Assembly (NCBI GenBank): GCA_046598415.1
Contig: JBKJIG010000103.1
Coordinates: 22,430 to 86,429 of the forward strand
Source of the DNA: VFJZ01 sp046598415
GTDB taxonomy: Bacteria; Actinomycetota; Thermoleophilia; Gaiellales; F1-60-MAGs149
Direction: 5' to 3'
DNA: 64,000 nt
The position numbers and the translations under genes were made by a program. The notes under the pieces were generated by a model, which worked only from the letters and a program-made list of their open reading frames with translations, had not been told where the DNA came from and made no database searches. Shown here in pieces: positions 52,584-61,416 of this stretch (position 1 is the stretch's first letter; the number at the start of each line of letters is the position of its first letter).

Positions 52584-52673
52584 CGGAGAAGGCGGGATTC
52601 GAACCCGCGATGGAGGTTGACCCCCCATACCCACTTAGCAGGCGGGCGCCTTCAGCCACTCGGCCACTTCTCC
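52584..52673 (-). tRNA. tRNA-Ser (anticodon GCU)
   Basis: A 90-base cloverleaf on the minus strand: GGAGAAG pairs with CTTCTCC, the anticodon arm reads CCTGCTAAGTGGG-like with anticodon GCT, a long variable arm follows, and GGTTCGAATCC forms the T-loop; the discriminator is G. CCA is not encoded. The upstream CDS overlaps its first 22 bases. Confidence 0.95.
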
Positions 52674-53314
52674 GCGGGTGTCTCAATCCTACCAGCGGCC
52701 CGGGAAGCCGCGCCGACCTGCACGTGGTAGCCGTTGTGCAGGGCCCGCAGGGTGGTCGGCGGCGTGATCGCGGCGACCCGTCCGGTGCGCGGCCGCGACC
52801 GCGCCGGGCCGTATCCGGCGGCCGTCCAGGGGATGATCGCGTCGTCGTCGATCAGCGCCGGGCCGTCGTCGGCGAGCACGAAGGCGCCGGTCGGCAGCTG
52901 CGCCCAGGGCAGATCGTGGAGGCGCCGGCGATGGGTGCCGCGGTAGAGCCGCTCGCCGTGCAGGCGGCGATCGAGCTGCCAGGCCCGCGGCGGCGCCTCG
53001 CCCGTGCCGGGGAAGGCCGCGCTGCGGTACCGGTTATAGGCGTCGCGGCGGCACAACGCGCACGGCCGGTGCCCGGCGGCGAACGCCACCGCCTCGTCGT
53101 GGAAGAACAGCACCGTGAAGTGGTGCGGATGCCACTGCGGCAGCCGCCAGTCCTTGTGCTGCAGCGCGCAGATGATCCACAGCGGGCTGCGATGGAAGCG
53201 CACGACTTCGGTGCCCCGGTGCAGGATCCCCCGGTTACCGAGCCATGCGCCGCGCAGCGGGATCGCGACGATATCGCCCAGCGGTGTCACGCGATTGCGC
53301 GCCGGAGATTGCAT
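52652..53314 (-). CDS. Conserved hypothetical protein with CxxC motif (GHRPCALCRRDAY)
   Basis: 220 residues from ATG 53314. It opens with VAIPLRGAWLGNRGILH, then RSPLWIICALQ, VLFFHDEAVAFAAGHRPCALCRRDAYNRYRSAAF and later LPTGAFVLADDGPALI. The GHRPC-x-x-C-RR segment recurs in proteins I recall from actinobacteria as uncharacterised; a zinc or HNH-like nuclease role is conceivable but not shown. The last 22 bases lie inside tRNA-Ser(GCU). Confidence 0.7.
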   Translation of the reverse strand: MQSPARNRVTPLGDIVAIPLRGAWLGNRGILHRGTEVVRFHRSPLWIICALQHKDWRLPQWHPHHFTVLFFHDEAVAFAAGHRPCALCRRDAYNRYRSAAFPGTGEAPPRAWQLDRRLHGERLYRGTHRRRLHDLPWAQLPTGAFVLADDGPALIDDDAIIPWTAAGYGPARSRPRTGRVAAITPPTTLRALHNGYHVQVGAASRAAGRIETPAEKWPSG

Positions 53315-53390
53315 GCGCGCATCATCCGTGACCCCGCTAGGGTCGGCTAGACCCCGCTTTCGGTGCAACGTCCCGTACCCTGGGCTGAGG

Positions 53391-54290
53391 ATGCCGGTCG
53401 CCGTCGAGACCTCCCGCCGCAAGCGCTCGGCCGCGTGGCTGTCGGTGGGCGCGAACCTGGGCGCCGCCGTGCTCAAGCTCGCCGCCGCGGTCGTGACCGG
53501 GTCGTCCGCGGTGCTGTCCGAGGCGGCGCACTCGTTCGCCGACCTGACGGCGTCGGTGATCGCGCTCGTGTCGGTGCGCGCCGCCGATCGGCCGCCCGAT
53601 CCGGGGCATCCGTTCGGCCACGAGAAGATCGAGCACGTCTCCGGCGTCATCGAGGGCGCGATGATCCTCGTCGCGGCGGCGGTCGTCGCGGTGCTTGCGA
53701 TCACGCACCTGGGCAACCCGATCGACCACTCCGGCTGGGGCATCGCCGTGCTGCTGGTGACGGCCACCGGCAACGTCGTGGTCGGGCGGCGCGTCCGCAA
53801 GGTCTCCCGCGAAACGCACTCGGCTGCGCTCGAGGCCGACGCCGCGCATCTGTCGGCCGACGTCGTCACGTCGCTCGGGGCGGCCGGCGCGCTGATCCTG
53901 GTGTCGCTCAGCGGCATCCAGGAGCTGGACGCGATCGTGGCCTGCGTGATCGCCGTGCTGGTGGCCCGCACCGGCCTCGAGCTCGTCGTTTCCGGCACCC
54001 GCGTGCTGGTCGACGTCGCGATCCCGGAGCGCGAGGTGCAGATCGTGCACGAGGTGCTCGACGGCACCGCCGAGATCCGCGGCTGGCACCGCCTGCGCGC
54101 GCGCCGGGCCGGCGCGACGCGGCACATCGACCTGCACCTGTTGGTCGACCCGTCGATGTCGGTGGCCCGCGCGCACGAGATCACCGACCAGATCGAGGCG
54201 GCCCTCGAGCTGCGGCTCGGCGGCGCCGACGTGGTCATCCACATCGAGCCGGCCACCAACGTGCCCGCCCCGGACGAGGCCCTGCTGTAA
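53391..54290 (+). CDS. Cation diffusion facilitator (CDF) metal exporter
   Basis: 299 residues. Six helices with VLSEAAHSFADL (His-x-x-x-Asp in helix 2), HPFGHEKIEHVSG, and LEADAAHLSADVVTS (second His-x-x-x-Asp in helix 5), then a cytoplasmic ferredoxin-like domain with ATRHIDLHLLVDPS and VVIHIEPA. It exchanges zinc, iron or manganese for protons. It starts 76 bases from the divergent hypothetical gene. Confidence 0.93.
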   Translation: MPVAVETSRRKRSAAWLSVGANLGAAVLKLAAAVVTGSSAVLSEAAHSFADLTASVIALVSVRAADRPPDPGHPFGHEKIEHVSGVIEGAMILVAAAVVAVLAITHLGNPIDHSGWGIAVLLVTATGNVVVGRRVRKVSRETHSAALEADAAHLSADVVTSLGAAGALILVSLSGIQELDAIVACVIAVLVARTGLELVVSGTRVLVDVAIPEREVQIVHEVLDGTAEIRGWHRLRARRAGATRHIDLHLLVDPSMSVARAHEITDQIEAALELRLGGADVVIHIEPATNVPAPDEALL

Positions 54291-54345
54291 ACCGCGGGCG
54301 CCGTTCTGCCGATGAAGGGCCGTCAAGTCCTTTCAAGGAGCTCCC

Positions 54346-54786
54346 GTGCGCCGCCTCGTCCTCCCTCTCGTCGCCCTGCTGTGCCTCGCGCTGACGGCCG
54401 TCGCCTGCGGCTCGGCGACGAACGACTACCGCGGCAAGGTGGCCGACGTCCAGAAGAAGTACGCCACGCAGCTGACCGACCTGACAACGAAGGTCACGAC
54501 CGACATCAGCGCGAACCCGGCGGCAGCCTCCGCGTCGCTGACGCAGCTCGCCGCCGTGGTCAACCAGTTCGCCGGCGACATCGCGGACGTGGCGCCGCCG
54601 GCCGACAAGCAGCCGCTCGCCGACCAGCTGGTGGGGGCTTACCGCACGCTGGCAAAGGCCTCGCTCGACCTGAAGGCGGCGCTCGACGACAAGGATCCGA
54701 CAGCGATGAGCAAGGCGCTCGAGGAGTTCAATCGGGCGACGGCCGACGAGAGCGCGGCCATCGACGCGTTCAACGCGGCCGACTAG
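54346..54786 (+). CDS. Small helical lipoprotein
   Basis: 146 residues, GTG start behind AAGGAG. The signal ends in a lipobox (LTAVAC). The mature part is almost all helix with Ala, Asp and Lys in heptad-like spacing (VADVQKKYATQLTDLTTKVTTDI, LDLKAALDDKDPTAMSKALEEFN). It probably sits on the outer face of the membrane. No family recognised. It follows the CDF gene by 55 bases and precedes tRNA-Ser(CGA). Confidence 0.75.
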   Translation: MRRLVLPLVALLCLALTAVACGSATNDYRGKVADVQKKYATQLTDLTTKVTTDISANPAAASASLTQLAAVVNQFAGDIADVAPPADKQPLADQLVGAYRTLAKASLDLKAALDDKDPTAMSKALEEFNRATADESAAIDAFNAAD

Positions 54787-54812
54787 GGTGGCCGGTAGGA
54801 TACGCACGTTCC

Positions 54813-54901
54813 GGAGAGGTGGCCGAGTGGTTGAAGGCGGCGGTCTCGAAAACCGTTATGGGGCTTACGTTCCATCGGGGGTTCGAATCCCCCCCTCTCC
54901 G
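54813..54901 (+). tRNA. tRNA-Ser (anticodon CGA)
   Basis: 89 bases: GGAGAGG pairs with CCTCTCC, the anticodon loop TCTCGAAAA carries CGA, a long variable arm follows, and the T-loop is GGTTCGAATCC. The discriminator is G. The DNA immediately downstream changes to a more AT-rich, mobile-element content, so the 3' end is a likely integration site. Confidence 0.95.
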
Positions 54902-55091
54902 CTCTCTCGCTCTAATTTAGCTCTACAAAAGCATTCCTCGACCTTCGTCATGCGTGTAGGGTCCGTCATTGGGAACCGCAGGAGACCGCTGAGAGCCGCT
55001 CCTTTCGCGATCTGACTGGTGCGCAACTGGTGCGCACTCGGGGTCGAATCGCCCAGACTCCGGCGCGTCGAGCGCCCGAAATCGCAGCCCT
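54902..55091. other. Left border of the mobile region
   Basis: 190 bases without a credible gene, locally AT-richer (TCTAATTTAGCTCTACAAAA). It includes a tandem CTGGTGCGCA (55017 and 55027). No integrase or copy of the tRNA 3' end is found here. Confidence 0.4.
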
Positions 55092-56810
55092 CTAGTGTCG
55101 CGGTGGTCGACGGCGGGACGGGAATCGCTCGCCAGGTTGGTACTCGACCCCGGGCCCGCGTTGGCCGCTACCGGCCTTGCGGAGGATCTCGCGCCGGACA
55201 AGGTCGACGAGGATGGCCCCTGCGCGTTGGATGTCGACGTCGAGGAGGTTGCGGACGGTCTGGTTGGTGATCTTGCCGTACTCGCGGACGTGGGCGATCA
55301 CCTTGCGGTCGATCTCGTCTTCGGTGCGGCGGTTGTAGGAGACTGCCGGGCCGAGGCTGCGGAGCGCGGCGTCCCGCAGCCGGTAGGCAGGGTGCGAGGC
55401 GCGAGCCGTGCCGCGGGTCTTCTCGAGGAGCGCAACATCTTCACCTGCAAGCCGCCGGAGGGTCGCCTCGGCCGGGTCGAGGGACTGCTGGAAGAGGATC
55501 GCCGCCTGCTGGGCGGTGATCGTCCGACGGCGGCATAGCTGGGCGAGCACCAGCATCGTCTCGACGTCGCCACGCTCGGTCTCGGGGAGACGTTCGGCAA
55601 CGAACGCGGCGATTCGCCGGTTCGGGGTGCCGCTGAGAAACGTCACGGTGACGCGTTCGTGATCGGAATCGATCGCCGGCACGTCACGGCCGGAGGCGAT
55701 CATCGCGCGGTACATCCGGTCGACGCCCTGGCCGACCTCCTCGGCGAGACGCAGCGTTCGAGCGGCGGTGATCAGCCGCGCGTTGCGTGGCTTCGATGGA
55801 TGGGTGAGGATGTTCTGCGGCGTCACGCCCGCGACGAGCGGCCCGGGGGACGTGATCGACAGGGCCTGGGGCGAGTGATCGATCAGGACTGCCGCGGCAA
55901 GGTGGTAGTCGCGGTGCACGATCGCGTTCGCGAGCGCTTCCTCTACGGCCTGGGTCGGGAAGTCGGCGATCTCCAGCTGCTGGCCATTCTCGAGCGGCAC
56001 GGTCGTTGTCACGCGTCGTGCGGAGATCAGCTCGAGCGCGCGGTCGTACGCGATCAGCGCCGCCCGCGATAGCCGCTCGATCGCGCGCGGCTCACCGCCC
56101 GGCGTATCGCGGAACTGATAGACGACGCGGGGCTGCTCGTTCGGTTCGGTTGCCAGCAGGATCTCGCCCGCGCGGGTCAGTCGCCCCTGCCCGTCGATGG
56201 CGCCGAGTGCGCCGAGCAGGCGCTCGTCGGACAGACCGGCGAGTGCCGCTCGATCATCCGGAAAGCGCCGCAGATGACGCCGTGCCAGCTCCACTGCGGC
56301 AGCGTCGACCGCCGACGGTGCGAAGGCCGAAGGCTTCGCCGAGGCATCGACGCCTTGCCGATCGTCTCGCAGCCGTGAGATCTCGAACGCGTCCATCGGC
56401 AGGCAGTCGGTGCCGACCCGTCGCGCCGTGCGACCCTTCGTGTCGGAGTGAACGTCGGGGCTCTCGGGGACGCGGACCTGCAGCAGCGTCACGCCGCCGG
56501 CGTCGATGCGTTCGACGTCCACCAGCAGCGACGGCCGCGTCAGGTCGAACACCCGCCGCTTGACGTGGCTCGGCTCGAGCGTCGTCCCGACGAACGCCTC
56601 CGGCCCGGCGGCCTTGTCGTCGACGCCGACGACGATGATCCCGCCCTGACCGTTCGCAAAGCAGATCGCCGCGTCGGCGATCAGCCGCTCCACCTCCCTC
56701 TGACTGCCGCCTTGCTGCTTGAAGTCGAGCACCTCCGACTCGAGGCTGGACGCCTTGCTCCCTCCTACGAGGGCAGCGACAGCGGCGTGGACAGCAGGAT
56801 CGATCGCCAC
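55092..56810 (-). CDS. AlbA_2 (Schlafen-like)/HATPase_c_4 regulator, RecG-like
   Basis: 572 residues. The N-terminal AlbA_2 domain (LESEVLDFKQQGGS, then FANGQGGIIVVGVDDK) is followed by a middle region and an HATPase_c_4 box (EALANAIVHRDYHLAAAVLI, ITSPGPLVAGVTPQNIL, EEVGQGVDRMYRAM) and C-terminal winged helices (ITNQTVRNLLDVDIQRAGAILVDL). Often annotated as putative DNA-binding transcriptional regulators or RecG-like proteins, they occur on mobile elements and near defence genes. It lies alone on the minus strand with direct repeats upstream of its start. Confidence 0.85.
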   Translation of the reverse strand: MAIDPAVHAAVAALVGGSKASSLESEVLDFKQQGGSQREVERLIADAAICFANGQGGIIVVGVDDKAAGPEAFVGTTLEPSHVKRRVFDLTRPSLLVDVERIDAGGVTLLQVRVPESPDVHSDTKGRTARRVGTDCLPMDAFEISRLRDDRQGVDASAKPSAFAPSAVDAAAVELARRHLRRFPDDRAALAGLSDERLLGALGAIDGQGRLTRAGEILLATEPNEQPRVVYQFRDTPGGEPRAIERLSRAALIAYDRALELISARRVTTTVPLENGQQLEIADFPTQAVEEALANAIVHRDYHLAAAVLIDHSPQALSITSPGPLVAGVTPQNILTHPSKPRNARLITAARTLRLAEEVGQGVDRMYRAMIASGRDVPAIDSDHERVTVTFLSGTPNRRIAAFVAERLPETERGDVETMLVLAQLCRRRTITAQQAAILFQQSLDPAEATLRRLAGEDVALLEKTRGTARASHPAYRLRDAALRSLGPAVSYNRRTEDEIDRKVIAHVREYGKITNQTVRNLLDVDIQRAGAILVDLVRREILRKAGSGQRGPGVEYQPGERFPSRRRPPRH

Positions 56811-56811
56811 T

Positions 56812-56835
56812 TAGTTTGTCAGTAGTTTGGTCACA
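56812..56835. promoter_or_regulatory. Direct repeats upstream of the AlbA_2 gene
   Basis: TAGTTTGTCAG and TAGTTTGGTCA (from 56812 and 56823) are direct repeats with an 11-base period, about one helical turn, touching the AlbA_2 gene start. Cooperative binding, possibly by its own product, is inferred. The rest of the 130-base gap shows no other signal. Confidence 0.4.
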
Positions 56836-56940
56836 CCGAGACAGTATCAGTTGACATAAACTCCGCCGAAACTCGCTCCCACCGATTCGACTGACGCCCG
56901 TCGCGTTCACGACTGACGTAGCGACAACTGCTCCAGGAGA

Positions 56941-57279
56941 TCAGGCGCGCCGGCTCAACGCCGGGGGCGCAACGGCTTGCCGCTCGACCCAGCGGTGCAG
57001 TTCGGTGATCGGGATCAGACGGCGGCGGCCGCTGTAGATGACGCGGAGGTCTCCGAGAACGTGGCGTTCGAGATGGTCGCGGCTGATGCCGAGGGCGCTG
57101 GCCGCCTCGTCGATCGTGAGGGTGACCCGGGCGATGCCGCTCGCGTGCGTCACCGCCTCGTGCTTCGCGCGGCCGCGGCGAGGCGCGGCGGGTGGGGCGA
57201 GGTCGAGGGCGAGTTGCGGGTCGGTCACGGCGGGGTGGCGGTCGACGGAGTGCGTATCCTGTGAGTAGATGCTGAGCAC
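56941..57279 (-). CDS. Excisionase-like helix-turn-helix protein
   Basis: 112 residues, GTG start 57279; a later GTG near 57228 is possible. After an unstructured Pro/Ala/Arg stretch comes VTLTIDEAASALGISRDHLERHVLGDLRVIYSGRRRLIPITELHRWVERQ, a MerR-like HTH_17 fold (given here only as composition and order). Such proteins act as recombination directionality factors or small regulators. No integrase gene is next to it in this window. It diverges from the XRE fusion gene. Confidence 0.75.
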   Translation of the reverse strand: MLSIYSQDTHSVDRHPAVTDPQLALDLAPPAAPRRGRAKHEAVTHASGIARVTLTIDEAASALGISRDHLERHVLGDLRVIYSGRRRLIPITELHRWVERQAVAPPALSRRA

Positions 57280-57324
57280 GCTCTATGTGCCCTAAGAGCC
57301 TTACTATACATATTTGCCACTACG
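57280..57324 (+). promoter_or_regulatory. Divergent promoter region of the HTH and XRE genes
   Basis: 45 bases. TATACAT centred near 57309 is a good -10 for the + strand gene, 13-19 bases before its ATG with no ribosome binding site, so its mRNA may be leaderless or nearly so. The AT content is far above that of its surroundings. Confidence 0.5.
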
Positions 57325-58119
57325 ATGGATAGAGGCTGGGTGTCGGCGCGGTCGAGCGGCGCGATCCTGCGTGAGGCGCGGTTGCGGGCAGGGTGGACGC
57401 AGGCGGAGCTTGCCGACGCATCCGGGAAGGACCGGACCCAGATCGCGCGTTGGGAGCGGGACGTGGTCGCCCCGAGCTTTGAGACGCTGCTGGAGCTCGT
57501 CCACGCCTGCGGGTTCGACATTCCGCTCGAGCTCGTCCCGTCCGAGCGTGCCCCGGTTGGGGTGCTGAACGAGACGGTGCGGTTAACGCCGCAGCAACGG
57601 CTCGTTCGTGCACACGAGTCCTATCAGGACGGCACGGATCCACGCCGCGTGGTGGCGGCGCTGGAACGCAGCCGGGTCGCGTACGTGGTCGTGGGTGCGC
57701 TGGCCCGAGTGATCCACGGGACGGACGAACCGGTCGTCGGTACCGATCTCTGCCCCAGGGTCAAGGAGGACAACCTCGAGCGTCTGATCGGGGTGCTGCG
57801 GGACCTTGACGCCTCGCCGGAGGACGACCTCTCGGACCTATCGGTCGAGGCCCTCGGATCGCGGGAGGTGTCGCGGTTTGCGACGAGCGCGGGCGCGGTG
57901 GCCGTGGTGCCGTGGCCGGTGGGGACGCGCAACGGCTGGGATGACTTGCGGCGCCACCAGGTGCGGGAGGCGCTCGGCGACGGTGTTCGCGCGCCGACCT
58001 GCTCGCTGGAGGATTGCTCGCGGATGCTCGCGGCGCTCGGCCGCGACGCGGACGGCACGCAGCTGGCGCAGCTTCGGCACCTGGTCGAGCTTGAGCGCTC
58101 CCTCGGTCTCAGTCTCTGA
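57325..58119 (+). CDS. XRE-family HTH fused to a nucleotidyltransferase-like domain
   Basis: 264 residues. Residues 12-75 are a Cro/CI HTH (AILREARLRAGWTQAELADASGKDRTQIARWE; positions about 13-45). The C-terminal half (about 105-255) looks like a minimal nucleotidyltransferase (VAYVVVGALARVIHGTDEPVV then TDLCPRVKEDNLERL), but the expected second Asp of the Asp-x-Asp pair is Cys, so catalysis is doubtful. Similar fusions act as antitoxin/regulators or as orphan toxins. It starts a leaderless-looking unit and converges on the relaxase gene with no gap. Confidence 0.72.
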   Translation: MDRGWVSARSSGAILREARLRAGWTQAELADASGKDRTQIARWERDVVAPSFETLLELVHACGFDIPLELVPSERAPVGVLNETVRLTPQQRLVRAHESYQDGTDPRRVVAALERSRVAYVVVGALARVIHGTDEPVVGTDLCPRVKEDNLERLIGVLRDLDASPEDDLSDLSVEALGSREVSRFATSAGAVAVVPWPVGTRNGWDDLRRHQVREALGDGVRAPTCSLEDCSRMLAALGRDADGTQLAQLRHLVELERSLGLSL

Positions 58120-60984
58120 CTACCGACCGAGGTCGGGCCCTTGGTTTCGCTCGGCGGCGAGGCGCGGCGCGCGGGTGGGCGTGGTGGCACGAGCGGCGGC
58201 CGCTTCCGCAATACGGGCCCGCAGCTCCGCCTGGGAGCGCAGGATCCGCTCGTCGAGGTGCTCGATCCGCTGCTCGATTCGTCTCGCAGCCGCTGCGAGC
58301 GCGGCCTGTTCAGCGCGCAGACGCGGGCCCTGGGTGTGGCGACGGATCGGTCCGAGCCGACCGAGCTCGCGCTCGATGCGCTGCTGCTCCGAGCGGACGA
58401 CGCCGAGCTCGCCTCGCAGGTCGCCGCGATTCGCGCTTCCGTCGCGACTCCGCCGCGCCGAGAGGGTTGCGAGGTGTTCGTTCCCGGCCCGGGCGGCGTT
58501 GTCGGCGAGACGGGTGAGCGGGTCGCGCTCGTCCCGGATCCGCGGCGACGCGTCATGAACCGGAGCGCCGTCGTCGAGGTAGATCCTCGTCGAGTCACGG
58601 GCTCTCGTGGTGGCTACGTACGTCCATTCCTTCGCGTCGGCGTGGTTTGACGCGAGCACGAACGCTTGCTCGACCGTCTGGCCCTGCGCCTTGTGTCCGG
58701 TCACGGCGTAGCCATGCGCGAGATGTCCGGCCGAGCGGTAGGCGGCCGGCAGCGCGCGCTCTGCTCCGGCGTCCGTGCGCACAACGACGGTGCCGTCGTC
58801 ACGGATCGTGGCTACGGTGCCGCGGGTGCCGTTCACGACCTCGAGGGTTCGATCATTGCGCAGGCAGAGGACGCGGTCGCCGACCGCCAGCGCGACGCCA
58901 TCGGCGAGCGGCGCGAGGTCGGGGCCGATCCGCCCATCGGCGCGCAGCAGCGTGCGCGCGGCGGCGTTGAGGGCTCCAGCGTCGCTACGACGATGAGCGA
59001 TCATCAGGCAGCCACGGACCGATGCGCCGTCGCAGATCGCCGTGTACCAGTCCGCCACGAGCTGGTCGCGGGCGCCCTCGAAGGAGTCGGCGACGATGAC
59101 ACGGCCCTGCTTGGCGGCCCAGGCGAGGTATGGCTCCGGATCTCCGCGCCGCAGATGGGAGAGCACGGCCGCCTCTGCAGGATCACGCTGGCGGTGGTTT
59201 TCCGCGAGCGTCAGCGCGCCGTGCTGCTCGACGAGCACGGCGAACAGGCCGCCGGGTCCGACGGCGCCGAGCTGCGCCGGATCACCGACCAGCACGACCT
59301 TCCCGTCGACTCGGCTGGCGTGGTGAAGGAGGCGAGTGAGAGTGCGTGTGTCGGCCATTCCCGCCTCGTCGACGACCAGCACGCAGCGCGCGGGGAGGCC
59401 GTTGCGGTTGGCGCTTGCGGCAAGCCGGTGCAGCGTCATGGAACGAATCCCGGTCTCGCGCTCGAGCGTGTCCGCCGCGACGCCGCTCGGGGCCGCGCCG
59501 ATCACCGCCAGCCCGGCCTGTTCGAGAACGCCGCGTAGGGCACGGATGGCGGTCGTCTTGCCGGCGCCCGCTTGCCCGACCACGCACACCACCCACTCGG
59601 CCGACGAGGCGACGCCGAGCACCATCTGCCGTTGCTCGCCTGACAACTGAACGCCGACTCGCGCCAGTTCCAGGACCGCGCTCGAGGCGGGGACCTGCGG
59701 CACCGGGCGGCCTGCTGCGGCACCCAGAGCGAGCGCGAACTGCTCGGTGCGGGCGAGCGTCGCGGTCGTGAACCGACGCGGCACCCCGACCGCCCCGTCG
59801 TCCTTGTCGAGCGCGACAACCTCGCGCCGCGCCTCGAACTCTGCTGCTTCACAGCGGATCGCGGTGGCCGGGGCGCCGTGAGGGAGAGATGCCGCGAGCG
59901 CCGCGACGATCTCGGCCTCGCTGAACGACGCTGCCGTGGCCGTCAGCCCCTCCACGCCCAACAAGCGTGCCTGTACCGTCTCTCGATCGATTGCGGCCGG
60001 CGTGCGCCAACGCTTGCGGTCGAGCACGCGGTCGAGCGCCGCCGCATCCAGACCGCGCTCCGTGGCACGTTCGCGCCAGTCAGTACGGAGCGTCTCGAGG
60101 TCGAGCGCCTGCTTCGCGTCGCGGGTCATGATCGCCGCCGTCTGAGCGGCGCGCCAGCCGCTCGTGCCGTGCTCCTCGAGGTGGGCCTCGATCTGCCGGC
60201 GCCGGGTCGAGAACGCCCGCACGACCCCCTCCGGAACGCCGCGAAGCTCGGCCATCCCCTGTACTACCGGCTCCCAGTCGACGCCGAGCCGCATCGTCAG
60301 CTCGTATCGCAGCTGCGCCTGATAGAGCGAGCCGGCCGCAACCCGGTAGCCGCGCAACAGCAGGTCGCCGTCGAGCGCACGCCAGCGACCGTCCGGGCTC
60401 TGCGCGGCATTGGCGACGATCACGTGCGTGTGCAGGTGTGGGTCGCCGGCACGGCTCGTGCGATGCGCGAACCCCGCCGCCACGAACCCTGAACCCCGCT
60501 CCCGCACCACGCCGTTGCGCCCCTGGCGCGTCACGCACGCTGCGTCCACGAGATAGTCGATCGCAGCGCGCCAGGCAGCCTCGTGCGCCTGTGCGACCGT
60601 AAACCTCATCTGCTCGTCGCCGAGGGCGTGCATCAGGCTGACGCTCTTCGGCGCACCGAACACGAGATCGAACCCGGCAACCGGACGCAGCTCGCGCTCG
60701 ACCTGCCGCGGCTCGCCGGTCGCAGGATCTACCACCGCGACGAGGAACCGACGCACATGCACAGGCGCGCGAAGCCGGTCGCCTGAGGTCGGGTTGACGC
60801 CGCGCATCAGCCGGCCGAGATCCCCCTCCGCAACGACGCCGACGAGCCCGAGCGCCTCGGCGCCGCCGCCCGTCCAGATCCCCGGCGACTCGCCCCGACC
60901 GGCGTAGTACTCGTCGATGCCGCGCGCGACCGAGGCCTCGTAGTACGCCTCCTGTCCCGGCGCGAGCTTTGCGACACTGAGCAT
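58120..60984 (-). CDS. MobF-family conjugative relaxase/helicase (TrwC/TraA-like)
   Basis: 954 residues. The relaxase domain has N-terminal tyrosines (Tyr14-15 and Tyr26-27) and the metal triad HLHTH (within DPHLHTHVIVAN). The helicase part has Walker A GQAGAGKTT, LVVDEAGMAD (motif II), LVGDPAQLGAVG (motif III) and GYAVTGHKAQGQTV (motif V). An Arg/Glu-rich coiled tail ends it. It nicks oriT, stays bound to the strand and unwinds DNA during transfer. No type IV secretion gene or coupling protein is in the window, so the element is mobilisable or incomplete. Confidence 0.92.
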   Translation of the reverse strand: MLSVAKLAPGQEAYYEASVARGIDEYYAGRGESPGIWTGGGAEALGLVGVVAEGDLGRLMRGVNPTSGDRLRAPVHVRRFLVAVVDPATGEPRQVERELRPVAGFDLVFGAPKSVSLMHALGDEQMRFTVAQAHEAAWRAAIDYLVDAACVTRQGRNGVVRERGSGFVAAGFAHRTSRAGDPHLHTHVIVANAAQSPDGRWRALDGDLLLRGYRVAAGSLYQAQLRYELTMRLGVDWEPVVQGMAELRGVPEGVVRAFSTRRRQIEAHLEEHGTSGWRAAQTAAIMTRDAKQALDLETLRTDWRERATERGLDAAALDRVLDRKRWRTPAAIDRETVQARLLGVEGLTATAASFSEAEIVAALAASLPHGAPATAIRCEAAEFEARREVVALDKDDGAVGVPRRFTTATLARTEQFALALGAAAGRPVPQVPASSAVLELARVGVQLSGEQRQMVLGVASSAEWVVCVVGQAGAGKTTAIRALRGVLEQAGLAVIGAAPSGVAADTLERETGIRSMTLHRLAASANRNGLPARCVLVVDEAGMADTRTLTRLLHHASRVDGKVVLVGDPAQLGAVGPGGLFAVLVEQHGALTLAENHRQRDPAEAAVLSHLRRGDPEPYLAWAAKQGRVIVADSFEGARDQLVADWYTAICDGASVRGCLMIAHRRSDAGALNAAARTLLRADGRIGPDLAPLADGVALAVGDRVLCLRNDRTLEVVNGTRGTVATIRDDGTVVVRTDAGAERALPAAYRSAGHLAHGYAVTGHKAQGQTVEQAFVLASNHADAKEWTYVATTRARDSTRIYLDDGAPVHDASPRIRDERDPLTRLADNAARAGNEHLATLSARRSRDGSANRGDLRGELGVVRSEQQRIERELGRLGPIRRHTQGPRLRAEQAALAAAARRIEQRIEHLDERILRSQAELRARIAEAAAARATTPTRAPRLAAERNQGPDLGR

Positions 60985-61014
60985 GGATCGGCACTATAGC
61001 ATCACGATGCATAT

Positions 61015-61416
61015 GTGTCTCCTCATCTTTAGCTGCCCTGCTGTGCCGCTCTCGGAGCGCTGCGGGCGTGGCGTGGTCGAGTCCGTCGATCGCGTCGCGC
61101 GTGAGCTGTTCGAGGCGGGCGAGGGCGGCGAGCTGGTCGGCGCGCCGTTCGATGGTGCTGCGTTCAGTGTGGTCGCCGGGCTCGGCGGCGAGGATCCCCG
61201 CGACCCTCAGGGTGCGGATCTCACCCGGCGCGAGCGCCCGCCGGGTGGCGCGTTCGTCCGCTGCCAGGCGATCCTCTGACGAGCGGCCTGGACGTCGGCC
61301 TCGAGCCGGTGCCGATGTGGGGTAAGCCGGTGCGCGTAGGACTCGAGCGCCAGCACGTCGCGGACGTCGGGTGTCGCGGCGGGCAGCGGGTCGGAAACGG
61401 CTTCGGCATGGCACAT
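61015..61416 (-). pseudogene. Small frameshifted gene upstream of the relaxase
   Basis: Two minus-strand frames carry coding-like helical sequence in succession: MCHAEAVSDPLPAATPDVR to ADVQAARQ (from ATG 61416), then, one frame over from about 61275, LAADERATRRALAPGEIR to ARLEQLTRDAIDGL. Joined, they give a protein of about 120 residues ending in or near the relaxase start. A single-base indel, real or a sequencing error, would explain it. No family recognised. Confidence 0.35.
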
